Shown here piece after piece: positions 23,500-23,815 of a stretch of 23,815 nt of DNA (positions are counted from its first letter, which is position 1; every line of letters begins with the position of its first letter). The position numbers were made by a program, and so were the translations under genes. The DNA is from JANNVZ01 sp031418455 (lineage in GTDB: Bacteria > Bacteroidota > Bacteroidia > Flavobacteriales_D > Sanyastnellaceae): contig JANOXJ010000273.1 in NCBI GenBank assembly GCA_031418455.1, positions 1 through 23,815 on the forward strand. The letters are read 5' to 3'. The notes under the pieces were generated by a model that did not search any database, was not told where the DNA came from, and worked only from the letters and a program-made list of their open reading frames with translations.

Positions 23500-23815
23500 T
23501 TTTTAGTACGGCTAAATTATATATCTTTTGCTTAATCAGGATCACTCTCCTGAAAATTAACAGAATATCATGTTAAAAATCAAATTTCTCTCATCTCGTT
23601 TTCAATAAAAAAATATCCAAATATTTTTGATTTTTTTTCAGCCGACTACCATCAAAAACACTCTTTTTCAGGCGAAATGAATGTTAATGTTTTAAAATTA
23701 ATATTTTTTTTCTCGTCCGAAAGCGCTGATAATCATAGGGGCTTAATGCTGTGAATAAAATATTTTGAAATAAAGTTGCATTCCCTATTGTATAAGTGAA
23801 ACGTAGGAGTACATT
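23500..23815. other. AT-rich region with no gene seen
   Basis: This 316-bp stretch beyond the CHU_C start holds no convincing reading frame on either strand and no tRNA-like fold. An inverted repeat TCAGGA/TCCTGA (23536-23541 and 23548-23553) sits about 40 bp upstream of the CHU_C ATG. TAATTTAG (minus, near 23515) differs from the -7 consensus at one base. Runs of A and T dominate 23600-23720. It may hold the promoter of a rightward gene beyond the window, but I cannot point to one. Confidence 0.5.

Overview
The window looks like chromosomal DNA of a Bacteroidota bacterium, plausibly Chitinophagales or a relative (the order is a guess). The supporting evidence is a protein with a T9SS type B (CHU_C) sorting domain, GSCFA and DUF5683 proteins, BshC, a TonB-receptor/beta-propeller lipoprotein pair, several secreted proteins ending their signal peptide in A-Q, and six upstream regions carrying an exact TAnnTTTG, the Bacteroidota -7 promoter element. 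I see no tRNA, rRNA, transposase, integrase, prophage or CRISPR array. Most genes lie on the minus strand.

Layout. (1) 80-754: endonuclease III that lacks all four iron-sulfur cysteines. (2) 936-4322: a B12 uptake unit read right to left, with a promoter, cobalamin riboswitch, BtuB-like TonB receptor, BtuG-like propeller lipoprotein and terminator. (3) 4351-6537: a DUF1761 membrane protein, then rightward a secreted LTxxQ (Spy/CpxP-like) protein, a possible 32-residue membrane peptide and a TSUP/TauE permease. (4) 6559-11023: pyrB, DUF5683, parB, parA and a UPF0173 metallo-hydrolase on the minus strand, with degenerate parS-like half-sites just upstream of the hydrolase. (5) 11104-15952: a 1222-residue secreted TraB/GumN protein preceded by an unrecognised secreted protein. 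(6) 16084-17479: an NADPH-dependent FMN reductase and a small secreted protein, convergent, separated by a 151-bp multi-hairpin element and a strong bidirectional terminator. (7) 17579-20369: dapD, a family 9 glycosyltransferase and a GSCFA protein in a tight minus-strand run. (8) 20391-23499: ruvX (plus), then bshC and a CHU_C protein (minus). (9) 23500-23815: AT-rich, no gene seen.

The genes are mostly housekeeping (DNA repair, segregation, pyrimidine, lysine/peptidoglycan and bacillithiol synthesis) plus envelope functions. The B12 unit is the clearest functional module: riboswitch, outer-membrane channel and surface corrinoid-binding lipoprotein. dapD, GT9 and GSCFA suggest an envelope-building run. 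The least explained piece is the structured element at 16684-16834, which folds on paper into a four-way junction with a possible pseudoknot. I did not find a clearly new multi-gene system.
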